A stretch of DNA of 64,000 bases. Source: DATLCF01 sp035526505 (GTDB lineage Bacteria > Patescibacteriota > Saccharimonadia > Saccharimonadales > UBA4665). A program made the position numbers and the translations under genes. This document shows, piece after piece, positions 17,781 through 25,205 of this stretch. The notes beneath the pieces are model-generated. The model saw only the letters and a list, made by a program, of their open reading frames with translations. It searched no databases and was not told the origin of the DNA. The DNA lies in the NCBI GenBank assembly GCA_035526505.1, contig DATLCF010000002.1:493013-557012 (forward strand), in the 5' to 3' direction. The stretch's first letter is position 1. Every line of letters begins with the position of its first letter.

Positions 17781-18083
17781 CTACTCTTTTACTTCTACGT
17801 CGTGCCAAAAGGCCACGTAGTTAGAAAAATCTTTTTTAACGGTGTCGATTGCCGATGATTTAGGGGTCGGGTAGCTCCAGGCACTATCCTTGCTCCACTC
17901 TTTGCCGTTGCCTACGTCAAAATACTGGCACACGCCCTTCCAGGGGCATGTATAGGGTGTGGGGCTTTTGCGTAGAAAATCATGGTTCACACTGTGCGGC
18001 GGGAAATACCAGTTCTGCTCGATATAAATTAAATCTTCTTTTGGCGCGTCGGCAATCACTTCGCCCTTCCAAATTGCTTGCAT
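17781..18083 (-). CDS. DUF427 domain protein
   Basis: A 100-aa single-domain DUF427 protein, recognised from the family pattern VIADAP, the NWYFPP stretch, TPYTCPWKG and the C-terminal AFWHDVEV. The biochemical role of the family is unknown. The ATG has AAAGGGGGG 2-3 nt upstream. It is the first gene of the DUF427-msrA-heliorhodopsin-HAD-nuclease run, and a TATACT near 18115 may be its -10 element. Confidence 0.9.
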   Translation of the reverse strand: MQAIWKGEVIADAPKEDLIYIEQNWYFPPHSVNHDFLRKSPTPYTCPWKGVCQYFDVGNGKEWSKDSAWSYPTPKSSAIDTVKKDFSNYVAFWHDVEVKE

Positions 18084-18162
18084 AACCCCCCTTTACCCTA
18101 AATAGATACCTTTAGTATAACAAGTTCACCTCTTATAGTGCTATTGCTTTTTTACAAAAACA

Positions 18163-18191
18163 TTGACTAATTAGCATAAACAAGGTATACT
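18163..18191 (+). promoter_or_regulatory. strong promoter of the LPNTG surface protein
   Basis: TTGACT (18163-18168), a 17-bp spacer and TATACT (18186-18191); the transcript start is expected near 18198, giving a leader of about 57 nt. This is one of the closest matches to the consensus in the window. Confidence 0.8.
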
Positions 18192-18202
18192 GCTTACGTA
18201 AA

Positions 18203-18238
18203 TCGACCGAGGTGTAACAGAGAGACTTCGATCGAGGT
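18203..18238 (+). repeat. direct repeat in the LPNTG gene leader
   Basis: Two copies of an 11-base unit, TCGAYCGAGGT, at 18203-18213 and 18228-18238, differing at one base, in the 5' leader. The second copy runs into an AAGGAG at 18239-18244. CGAGGT can also pair with a downstream ACTTCG, so the element may be an operator or an RNA hairpin near the ribosome-binding site. Confidence 0.5.
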
Positions 18239-18254
18239 AAGGAGTTATACGGAG

Positions 18255-18965
18255 ATGAAGACTAGTAAATTGCTCGCAACAGCGGGCGTAACAGGGGTGG
18301 TAATAGCTGGAAGCCTAACCGGCACAGCCTTTGCCTGGCACCCCAAGGGCGTGATTGTAAAATCCGTCCAGAACCAAACCACTAACAGCGCCTTAAGCGA
18401 TGCAAACACCGCTGCTAGCGCCGTAAGTGCTAAACCTGGTGATGTGCTTAAGTACGTTATCGAGGTACGCAACGACGGTACTGCCGACAGCAAGGGCTAT
18501 AACGATATGGCCAAGACTGTTATGACCGATACCCTGCCTGCCGGTGTAGAACTGGTAAGCGACCCTGCCCAACGCACCATTAGCGTTGATATGGGTACTA
18601 TCAAGCCCGGCCAAAAAGTTACCAAAGAATATGTCGTTAAGGTAACTGCGGCTACCAACGACCAATTGGTTGAAAACAAGGCCTGCTTTACTGGTGACAG
18701 CACAGCCAACGACAACCCCCAAAAGGGTTGTGACGTGGCCGATATTAAGGTAAGTGTTCCTGAAACCCCCAAGCCCCCCACACCCCCGGTAGTACCCCCC
18801 ACTACCCCTGAACAGCCTAAGGGTAGCGGCGAGCAGACCCCTGCCCCTGCACAGGAACTGCCCAACACTGGTGCTGGCGACTTTATTGCCCCCGTTGTAG
18901 GTGCGGGCCTGGTTGGCTACGCCATCAACACCTTGCGCCTTAAGCGCCGTGCAACGCAGAGCTAA
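18255..18965 (+). CDS. sortase-anchored surface protein (LPNTG) with DUF11-like domain
   Basis: An exported wall-anchored protein of 236 aa. It has a Sec signal peptide (LLATAGVTGVVIAGSLTGTAFA, cleaved around residue 27), a DUF11-like beta-sandwich (about 55-170, VIEVRNDGTADSKG), a Pro/Thr-rich spacer, and a sorting signal: LPNTG, a hydrophobic segment and the basic tail RLKRR. Sortase would join it to the wall peptide. The ATG has AAGGAG 10 nt upstream and GGAG touching it. It stands alone between two minus-strand genes and has a strong promoter and a hairpin terminator. Its ligand is unknown; host attachment is plausible for an epibiont (inference). Confidence 0.92.
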   Translation: MKTSKLLATAGVTGVVIAGSLTGTAFAWHPKGVIVKSVQNQTTNSALSDANTAASAVSAKPGDVLKYVIEVRNDGTADSKGYNDMAKTVMTDTLPAGVELVSDPAQRTISVDMGTIKPGQKVTKEYVVKVTAATNDQLVENKACFTGDSTANDNPQKGCDVADIKVSVPETPKPPTPPVVPPTTPEQPKGSGEQTPAPAQELPNTGAGDFIAPVVGAGLVGYAINTLRLKRRATQS

Positions 18966-18989
18966 TCTGGTATAGCACAGGCATTAAAA

Positions 18990-19016
18990 AAAGAGCCTCA
19001 CCCGAGGCTCTTTTTT
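18990..19016. terminator. bidirectional rho-independent terminator
   Basis: Stem AAAGAGCCTC / GAGGCTCTTT with an ACCC loop, flanked by A- and T-runs on the two sides. It ends the LPNTG gene on the plus strand and the KTSC-HAM1 gene on the minus strand. Confidence 0.9.
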
Positions 19017-19018
19017 AA

Positions 19019-19825
19019 TTACACTAATTTCAATCGGCGCTGCAGGCTAAACCACTTGGCAAATTCGTGCCATACGCTGTCTTGTAGCGGTATGGCGGAA
19101 TGGTTTTCGGCCTCCCATATTTCGGCGTTTGTTTTGGTTTGGCCGTCGGTAATAACGACTTGATCAATGGATAGGCCCTTGCCGTGCGGCTCGTCGGTAA
19201 TTTTGCCCCAATAGTCTTTGGCGAACACCTTGGCTCGTTTGCCATCGTAATACACGAGTATATGCGTGCGGCCCACGGTGCGGTCGGCTTTGTCCTGCAT
19301 AAGTGCCAGGAAATCCTCGGGCTTAAACCATTCAGCCACATAGCGCATATATGCCCCAGGAAATCCCTTGAGTGCCAGGATATTCCAAAATGTATCCTGC
19401 ACCACTACCGGACGACCGGCAAGTTTGTAGGCCTGTTTGGCCTTGTGCATGGCAATTTTTTGTACATCGTGGGATTGAATTTCATCCACTGGCAAGCTAA
19501 GTTGCTCAACATCTATACCAAACGGTTCGCAGGCACGTCGCAGTCCTTGCAGCTTTTGTTCATTACTGGTTACAAACACTAGCGTCCTTGCCCTATCTTG
19601 TATGTTTTTGTCTTCCCTGGCCCGCCGGTAGCGGTAATGACGGCTTATGGAGGCGAAAAAATATTGCCCGTACGATTCGGCGCGCATAAATTTTTCATAT
19701 ACATCCGGCTCGACATCCAGGTACTGATATAGCCTATCCTCTTTAAATTCTATCTCCAGCACCCGGCTTTTAGGGTCATAGCCTATCGCTACTATATCCG
19801 ATGATTCTACAGGAATGCGCTGCAT
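19019..19825 (-). CDS. KTSC domain fused to HAM1/RdgB-like NTP pyrophosphatase
   Basis: A 268-aa two-domain protein. Residues 1-70 match the KTSC domain (PVESSDIVAIGYD, the central YQY at 33-35, and SYGQYFFASISRHY), a small domain named for its place at the C-terminus of some lysyl-tRNA synthetases. Residues 80-268 resemble the inosine/xanthosine triphosphate pyrophosphatase family: TSNEQK near 86-91, Asp 144, and ALKGFPGAYMRYV. The ATG at 19825 opens the KTSC domain; a TTG 6 codons upstream is the only alternative. The gene follows the APH-like kinase gene and lysK on the same strand. The domain pairing is unusual; the substrate is inferred only. Confidence 0.85.
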   Translation of the reverse strand: MQRIPVESSDIVAIGYDPKSRVLEIEFKEDRLYQYLDVEPDVYEKFMRAESYGQYFFASISRHYRYRRAREDKNIQDRARTLVFVTSNEQKLQGLRRACEPFGIDVEQLSLPVDEIQSHDVQKIAMHKAKQAYKLAGRPVVVQDTFWNILALKGFPGAYMRYVAEWFKPEDFLALMQDKADRTVGRTHILVYYDGKRAKVFAKDYWGKITDEPHGKGLSIDQVVITDGQTKTNAEIWEAENHSAIPLQDSVWHEFAKWFSLQRRLKLV

Positions 19826-19852
19826 GCTTTTATAGTACGCCAAAGATTGATA

Positions 19853-20839
19853 TTAGGCTGCTTCTAGCTCTGACCAATCTTCGTTTGGGCAAAGCCGTTC
19901 TAGCCAACCCCGAGTTTGACGGATATCGTGCAGTGCATTGTCGCCATATTTGGCCTGATAAGTGGCCATAACCGATAATTGCATAAGCCCATGGAACCTT
20001 AATAAACTTCTATCAATCGGACGATTGGCCAACTTTTCGTATGCCGTAACTGCACCCTCAACAGCTTCATCCCCAATAAGTTCCAGATGGCGCATTTCGT
20101 TTTCGGGGGTACTGGGTTGGGTGTTGCCGAAATCGATAATACCCCGCGCACGCTGCTGCTCATCGTATTCTTCAAACAGTATATTACCCGGACGAAGGTC
20201 GTTATGCCCAGTAAGATTTGGCCTGAGCTGGTCAGTTTTTTTACGCTTAAGATACTGCCCCATCACGGTCGCTCCCAATCGAGCGACCGTTGGATAACCT
20301 TTGGCTATAACTTCTTCCCACCAGCCTTTCTGTTCTATCAGCATATCTTCCCGGCGGTGCACCTTTGGCCGTATATCTGCAATAATGTTTTGGCAGGTTA
20401 TAAGTGGTATCGTTCCCGATAGCCAAAAGATAAACTCACCCACTTTCTGGCCAAAAGCAAAGAGCTCGGGGTCAGAAAAGTTTTGTATTTCTACGCTTGT
20501 AAGTGCCTTGCCCTCCACATAGCTGTACACGGCATATGAGGGGTCGAGCCAGGAGCCTCCTCGGCAATCTATGAGCTTGGGTATTTCGAGCGGGGGGCAG
20601 GGACCATCATTTGCCTCACTTACCATCTGCGCTTCATATTGCGCAGCCGCCTTTGCGTACGTGTACCCGCCAGTATCGCGCGGTACCTTCACAACTAGCC
20701 GACGGTCAGCATCCTCAGTATATAAAAGCCGATTGGCCCATCCACCATCCTCTGGCTCTACGGAGCCACCCCGAAAAGCAGGATACCGCCCCATTAGCTC
20801 AGGGATCCGAGCTATATCTTGATAAGCTGGTTCGACCAT
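19853..20839 (-). CDS. APH-like phosphotransferase
   Basis: A 328-aa protein of the aminoglycoside phosphotransferase/choline kinase fold. The catalytic loop HNDLRPGNIL (HxDxxxxN) and the metal-binding DFG in IIDFGNTQ are intact, and the N-lobe Lys is probably in RLVVKVPRD. Such kinases act on small molecules or proteins; nothing here shows antibiotic resistance. The preferred ATG at 20839 lies immediately after the lysK stop with GAGGA 6 nt upstream; the frame continues 12 codons into lysK. The lysK-APH-KTSC/HAM1 order suggests one operon. Confidence 0.85.
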   Translation of the reverse strand: MVEPAYQDIARIPELMGRYPAFRGGSVEPEDGGWANRLLYTEDADRRLVVKVPRDTGGYTYAKAAAQYEAQMVSEANDGPCPPLEIPKLIDCRGGSWLDPSYAVYSYVEGKALTSVEIQNFSDPELFAFGQKVGEFIFWLSGTIPLITCQNIIADIRPKVHRREDMLIEQKGWWEEVIAKGYPTVARLGATVMGQYLKRKKTDQLRPNLTGHNDLRPGNILFEEYDEQQRARGIIDFGNTQPSTPENEMRHLELIGDEAVEGAVTAYEKLANRPIDRSLLRFHGLMQLSVMATYQAKYGDNALHDIRQTRGWLERLCPNEDWSELEAA

Positions 20840-20841
20840 AA

Positions 20842-22374
20842 TTATTCCTCGAAGTGTAAGCGGCGGATCAGCCAATCGCGTGGCAGAATGGACAGGAACC
20901 AGCCGGCACGCGGACCGCTGGGCTTGCCGATAAGGGCCTGGTATAGGGCAATAAACATTTCTTTAGGCGCCAGGCCACTCGTGTTTTTTAGCTCATAAAT
21001 GTGCTCGTGGAACCAAGCGCCATCAGCATCGGCTGGTGCTTGGGCTATTTTATCACCCAAGGCTTTTAGAAATGCCTGTTGCTGTTCGCTGAACTGCACA
21101 GGATCAATCGTATCCAGCAGCTCGAACTTTACATCTTCGGGCGCACGTTTTTGCAGCCACTTATCTATAAACTGCAGTTCATTTTTGATGATTTCGGCGT
21201 CTTCGGTAGCTGTTTGGGAATGTTCGGTACGTTTAATGACCTCCAGGGTTTTGTCAGCATCCTTTAATGATGCCTGGTAACTGGCCACCAGGTGCGAAAA
21301 CGGCACGCGGCTGACGGTTTGACGGTCTTGGCCGTGGGTACACAGATACAGTAATTGCTCCTCTGCCTCCGTTTTGTCTGGTTTTGCGCTAAATGCGGCA
21401 AATTCGTCCATAAGCTGTACAACACCATTAACCGGGTCAAAATACAGACGCTTGCTGGGCGCCGCGCGCAAAATATAATAGCGCACGACCTCTGGCGGCA
21501 TAATCTGCGCCCCCTCTACAGCGTCCAAGCCGGTGCCGCGGCTGCCGCTCATTTTTTTGGTGTCGCCGGCCAAGTTAATAAAGTCGTATGGCACGGGCAG
21601 CGGCGGTTCGGCCTCGTAGACATCGCGCATAATTTGCACGCCGGTGTCGTACGAACCGCCTTTGGTGGCGTGGTCGCGGCCAAATGGTTCGGCTACTATA
21701 TGCAATAGCCACCAGCGGCCTGGCCAGTCAAGGCGCCAGTCAAGCTTTACCTGACCGTTATCGTAGCGCACGGTCTGCTCATTCCCTTCTGTATCTTGGT
21801 AGCGAACAACTTTGGCTTGCTTATCAATACCTGCAAACTTGCGGTTTTTGAGCCGGCCATTTTCCATAATTTGGATTGGCGTCCAATGTTCGTCTAGTTT
21901 GCGCTGCGAAATAGTCTCTAATGCCCGCCGTGCCTCGGCAATATGTTCAAGCGAGCGCTCAATAGCCGGCACGAAAAAGCCCGCACGATATTTTTGGTGC
22001 GAGCGCACAAACTCAACTTCTATGCCCAGTGCGGCACTAGCATCGATAAGTCCTTGCAAAAAATAATCGGCGTATGATTGATCACTGCCATCTGGCGCGG
22101 GTATATCGCACAATGGCATACCAAGATATTTTTCGAATTCTGCGGGTACATTGCCGGGTATTTTGCGCAAGCCGTCCAAATCGTCTACAAAGTATATATG
22201 CCGTGCTTGGCGGCCGCGGCGGCGTAATTCCAGCATAAGGGCGTCGCTGGTTACTAGCTCGCGCATATGGCCAAGATGGTGTGTACCTGACGGCGAGCCA
22301 CCAGACTCAATAAGGATCTCGCCTTCTGGGTGGCGGGCCATCAGTGTATCAATGATGTTATTTAGCCAGTTCAT
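20842..22374 (-). CDS. lysK: lysyl-tRNA synthetase, class I
   Basis: Charges tRNA-Lys using the class I (Rossmann-fold) enzyme typical of archaea and scattered bacteria, not the usual class II LysS. The 510-aa product has the HIGH-type motif in SGTHHLGHMRE (about 30) and the KMSKS-type motif KKMSGSRG (about 275). AAGGA lies about 6 nt before the ATG. It is followed without a gap by an APH-like kinase and then a KTSC-HAM1 fusion. Class I LysRS is frequent in Saccharibacteria and supports that placement. Confidence 0.97.
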   Translation of the reverse strand: MNWLNNIIDTLMARHPEGEILIESGGSPSGTHHLGHMRELVTSDALMLELRRRGRQARHIYFVDDLDGLRKIPGNVPAEFEKYLGMPLCDIPAPDGSDQSYADYFLQGLIDASAALGIEVEFVRSHQKYRAGFFVPAIERSLEHIAEARRALETISQRKLDEHWTPIQIMENGRLKNRKFAGIDKQAKVVRYQDTEGNEQTVRYDNGQVKLDWRLDWPGRWWLLHIVAEPFGRDHATKGGSYDTGVQIMRDVYEAEPPLPVPYDFINLAGDTKKMSGSRGTGLDAVEGAQIMPPEVVRYYILRAAPSKRLYFDPVNGVVQLMDEFAAFSAKPDKTEAEEQLLYLCTHGQDRQTVSRVPFSHLVASYQASLKDADKTLEVIKRTEHSQTATEDAEIIKNELQFIDKWLQKRAPEDVKFELLDTIDPVQFSEQQQAFLKALGDKIAQAPADADGAWFHEHIYELKNTSGLAPKEMFIALYQALIGKPSGPRAGWFLSILPRDWLIRRLHFEE

Positions 22375-22412
22375 ACCTGTTCCTTTAGGGTTATTTTATC
22401 ATATGCACAGAG

Positions 22413-22448
22413 AAAGAGCCTCTGCCCTTTAGATGGCCGAGGCTCTTT
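22413..22448 (-). terminator. greA terminator
   Basis: Stem AAAGAGCCTC / GAGGCTCTTT with a 16-nt loop, followed on the minus strand by a T-rich CTTTCTCT. It uses exactly the same 10-bp stem as the terminator at 18990-19016. It separates greA from lysK. Confidence 0.8.
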
Positions 22449-22467
22449 GTGACTGTCTGCTATTTAT

Positions 22468-22929
22468 TTAACTAATGTCGACAATTTTGTACACAACGGT
22501 CTCGGCCGGCAACTTGATTTCCACCTCGTCGCCTTCCTTCTTGCCTAGGACTGCCTTGCCTAAGGGGGATTCGTCGGAAATTTTACCTTCCAGTGGGTCG
22601 GCTTCCACCGTACCTACTACCTGAAATTCCTTGGTTTTGCCATCGGAACTCTTGAGTTTTACCTTGGAACCCAGCACCACCTTGCCGTCGCTCTTGGGCT
22701 CGGCAATAACCTGCACATTTGCCAGAATGTGTTCGATTTCGGAGATGCGCGATTCGTTGCGCTCTTGGTCTTGGCGGGCAGATTGGTATTCGGCGTTTTC
22801 GGCCAAATCGCCAAATTCCCGCGCGGTCTTAATGCGGTCGGCAATTTCGGCACGCAAACCAATCAAGCCTGCAAGCTCGTTGTTTAACTCTTCGACGCCT
22901 TCTTTGGTCAGATGGAATTGTTTCTTCAT
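22468..22929 (-). CDS. greA: transcription elongation factor GreA
   Basis: Rescues backtracked RNA polymerase by stimulating transcript cleavage. The 153-aa product has the N-terminal coiled-coil finger with acidic tip (EFGDLAENAEYQSARQDQ) and the C-terminal FKBP-like domain. The start at 22929 has AAGGAG 11 nt upstream; 18 further codons are open but do not belong to the family. It lies 56 bp after proS on the same strand. Confidence 0.97.
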   Translation of the reverse strand: MKKQFHLTKEGVEELNNELAGLIGLRAEIADRIKTAREFGDLAENAEYQSARQDQERNESRISEIEHILANVQVIAEPKSDGKVVLGSKVKLKSSDGKTKEFQVVGTVEADPLEGKISDESPLGKAVLGKKEGDEVEIKLPAETVVYKIVDIS

Positions 22930-22985
22930 GATTCGCGCTTCTCCTTGTGGTCTAGTTGATGCAACTCTGGTTTTCGGGAGCATTA

Positions 22986-24254
22986 TTATAGCAACCTGGG
23001 TGGTGTTGGAGCGAGCTTTTTTATCACACTTTCTCGGTCCATTAATTGCGTGTGCGACTCGGTACGGGGTTTGAGCTCCAGCTGCTTTGATGCAACGGTT
23101 TTGTCGCTGATGACAATGCGGTATGGGATGCCAAGCAAATCGGCATCGGCGAATTTCTCGCCAGCCCGCGCCACAGTACGGTCATCATATAGTACCGCAA
23201 CGCCAGCCGTAGTCAAGGCCTTATACAGATCGTCGGCTTCAGCAATAACATCGGTGCTTTCACCCAATGGTGCCAAGTAGACCGTAAATGGTGCCACAGA
23301 CTCCGGCCACACGATACCCTTATCGTCCGCAAACTTCTCTACTATAACCCCCATAACACGCGTAATGCCAATACCGTAAGATGCTAAATATAAAGGTTGC
23401 CGCTTGCCCTGATGATCAGTAATGAGAATATCCATTTGCATCGACTTTTCAGTGCCAAAGTTGAAGATATTGCCAACTTCGGCACTCTTGACCTTCTCTA
23501 GCTCGTCCTTTTTGACACCCAGCTCGCGTATCGCTTCGTCCAACACTTCTTCGTTTACCGCAATATTTTTGCCGCGATGTATATACAAAACATCTTCGCC
23601 AGCCTCACAAATGGTTTGAAATTCGTGGCTAAACTTTGTAAATGCACCACCGCTTGCAAAGGTTACATACGTATCGTCCCCAATACCTAGACGGTTATAA
23701 ATACGCTTATATGCCTCGATTACTTTATTGTAATAATCTTCTAGATCCTTGGCGTCAGCATGTAAGGAGTACATGTCTTTCATAACGAATTCGCGGCCAC
23801 GCATAATACCGCTTTTGGCTCGTAATTCATTACGGAGCTTAGTCTGGAACTGGTATACACTTACGGGCAAATCTTTATAACTCTCGATATACTGCCGCAT
23901 CATTTCCATGATTGGCTCTTCGTGTGACCATGCCAAACCAACTTCGGTTTCATCTTTTAGCCTGGTTTTAAACCACACGTCTACAACCTTATCGTCCCAG
24001 CGTGTAGTAACTTCCCATAACTCTTTAGGCTGCAAGTTAGTCATAATCAACTCTTGGCCCTGTATGGCGTTCATTTCCTCCCGTACAATGCGCTTGATAT
24101 TTTCCAATACGCGCAGCCCGAGGGGTGTATAGGCATAAACTCCTGCCATAACCTTGTATACGAATCCGGCACGTATAAGGAGTTGGGCATTCTTGGAGAC
24201 TTCGTCAGCAGGTGCGTTTTTGCTGGTTTTAGTAAATAAGCGTGACACTCTCAT
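22986..24254 (-). CDS. proS: prolyl-tRNA synthetase, short form without editing domain
   Basis: Class II synthetase charging tRNA-Pro. Motif 2 is seen in FQTKLRNELRAKSGIMRGREFVMKD and motif 3 in LASYGIGITRVMGVIVEK. At 422 aa it is about 150 residues shorter than the standard bacterial enzyme: the INS editing domain that normally lies between motifs 2 and 3 is missing, and GAFTKFSHEF continues directly into the catalytic core. Mischarged Ala-tRNA-Pro would need another clearance route. The start has GAGGAAA about 5 nt upstream. It is preceded by a 170-bp leader region. Confidence 0.96.
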   Translation of the reverse strand: MRVSRLFTKTSKNAPADEVSKNAQLLIRAGFVYKVMAGVYAYTPLGLRVLENIKRIVREEMNAIQGQELIMTNLQPKELWEVTTRWDDKVVDVWFKTRLKDETEVGLAWSHEEPIMEMMRQYIESYKDLPVSVYQFQTKLRNELRAKSGIMRGREFVMKDMYSLHADAKDLEDYYNKVIEAYKRIYNRLGIGDDTYVTFASGGAFTKFSHEFQTICEAGEDVLYIHRGKNIAVNEEVLDEAIRELGVKKDELEKVKSAEVGNIFNFGTEKSMQMDILITDHQGKRQPLYLASYGIGITRVMGVIVEKFADDKGIVWPESVAPFTVYLAPLGESTDVIAEADDLYKALTTAGVAVLYDDRTVARAGEKFADADLLGIPYRIVISDKTVASKQLELKPRTESHTQLMDRESVIKKLAPTPPRLL

Positions 24255-24425
24255 AATATTTCCTCGGTTAGTCTGTAAAAAAGTAAAAAATTAGCAAACA
24301 ACAATATACGGCCGACAGGCCGGGGTGTGGGGGTGCTTGGGAGTGCAACCATATTTCATCAGGCCCATTGTACCACGTAGTGTAGTGTTTGCCACTTCTG
24401 CGACCCCCTGCAAATGCTGGTATCT
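24255..24425 (-). promoter_or_regulatory. proS upstream region with promoter and GC hairpin
   Basis: Between the CPBP protease gene and proS. On the minus strand it holds possible promoter hexamers (TGGCAA, 16 bp, TACAAT near 24370) and a GC-rich hairpin CGGCC-TGT-GGCCG near 24309-24323, so the proS mRNA may have a leader of about 100 nt. No T-box consensus was found. An overlapping 101-aa open frame is a shadow. Confidence 0.4.
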
Positions 24426-25205
24426 TTAGCGAACGTGCAGGATAAATATCACAAAAAAAGCTATACCGTTTTTGATGGCGTGCACCCCAATGCTTGCCCA
24501 AAGCGCGCCAGTTTTTTCCCGCAAAGCACACAACACCATCGATAGTACAAAGGTATCCACACCGGCTACCCATAAAAGGCTGCTATCGCCGGATTCTAGA
24601 AGATGCGGTGCTGCAAACAACAAGCTGGTAGCAATAGCGGCTACTACAAAGGGTAACTGTTTGCGTAGGCCGCCAAACAAGAACCCTCGAAAGACAGTTT
24701 CTTCTACAATAGGCGGCAACACCACCAAGCTTACAAAGGTCATCACTAGGGCAGCGCCGCCAGCCACGTGCTGGAAGCCTATATCTTGCTCTTGCTGGAC
24801 ATTAATGTCAGTCAATGCCCCTACAACCCCCAGCACTACCAGGTATAGGGCAAAATAGCCCACCGCCCCTATAGCCGCATATCCCAAATCACGCCACTGC
24901 GGCCACCTGGAGAAGCCCAACAAACGCCAGCCCGCTTTGCGCCAACGCAGAAACAGCCATAATACTAATAATATAAGTACTTCGCTTAAGAGCACGTAAG
25001 AAAACTGTGCGCCTATGCTGTCAGCCCATGCATTTGCCTGCGCCGCATTCCAGTTGCGTATGTGTGGGTAGAGCACCACAACAATACTGCCAATCAGCTG
25101 TGCCACCACAAAACTCAATACTGTAATCGCCACGGCAGCCAACGGCCCCCAGGGTAGGTTCTTGCCAGTCGATATATGGTGGGTGCTAGAAGAATCGTCT
25201 GACAT
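24426..25205 (-). CDS. CPBP-family intramembrane metalloprotease
   Basis: A polytopic membrane protein of 259 aa related to Rce1/CAAX prenyl endopeptidase (ABI/CPBP family). The catalytic motifs are present: EETVFRGFLFGGLR (motif 1, EExxxR), the His in APHLL (motif 2) and HAIKNGIAF (motif 3, HxxxN). About seven hydrophobic helices. Its frame overlaps the end of rseP by about 20 nt, so it is probably translated from the same mRNA. In bacteria, members act in bacteriocin immunity or protein processing; the role here is unknown. Confidence 0.9.
   Translation of the reverse strand: MSDDSSSTHHISTGKNLPWGPLAAVAITVLSFVVAQLIGSIVVVLYPHIRNWNAAQANAWADSIGAQFSYVLLSEVLILLVLWLFLRWRKAGWRLLGFSRWPQWRDLGYAAIGAVGYFALYLVVLGVVGALTDINVQQEQDIGFQHVAGGAALVMTFVSLVVLPPIVEETVFRGFLFGGLRKQLPFVVAAIATSLLFAAPHLLESGDSSLLWVAGVDTFVLSMVLCALREKTGALWASIGVHAIKNGIAFFVIFILHVR

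Noticed and set aside
19853..20839. Antibiotic resistance by the APH-like kinase
   Set aside because: Only the general fold and catalytic motifs are seen; the context (lysK, HAM1) does not suggest resistance.
24268..24573. 101-aa minus-strand open frame before proS
   Set aside because: Overlaps the CPBP protease gene in another frame, has no domain and no ribosome-binding site.
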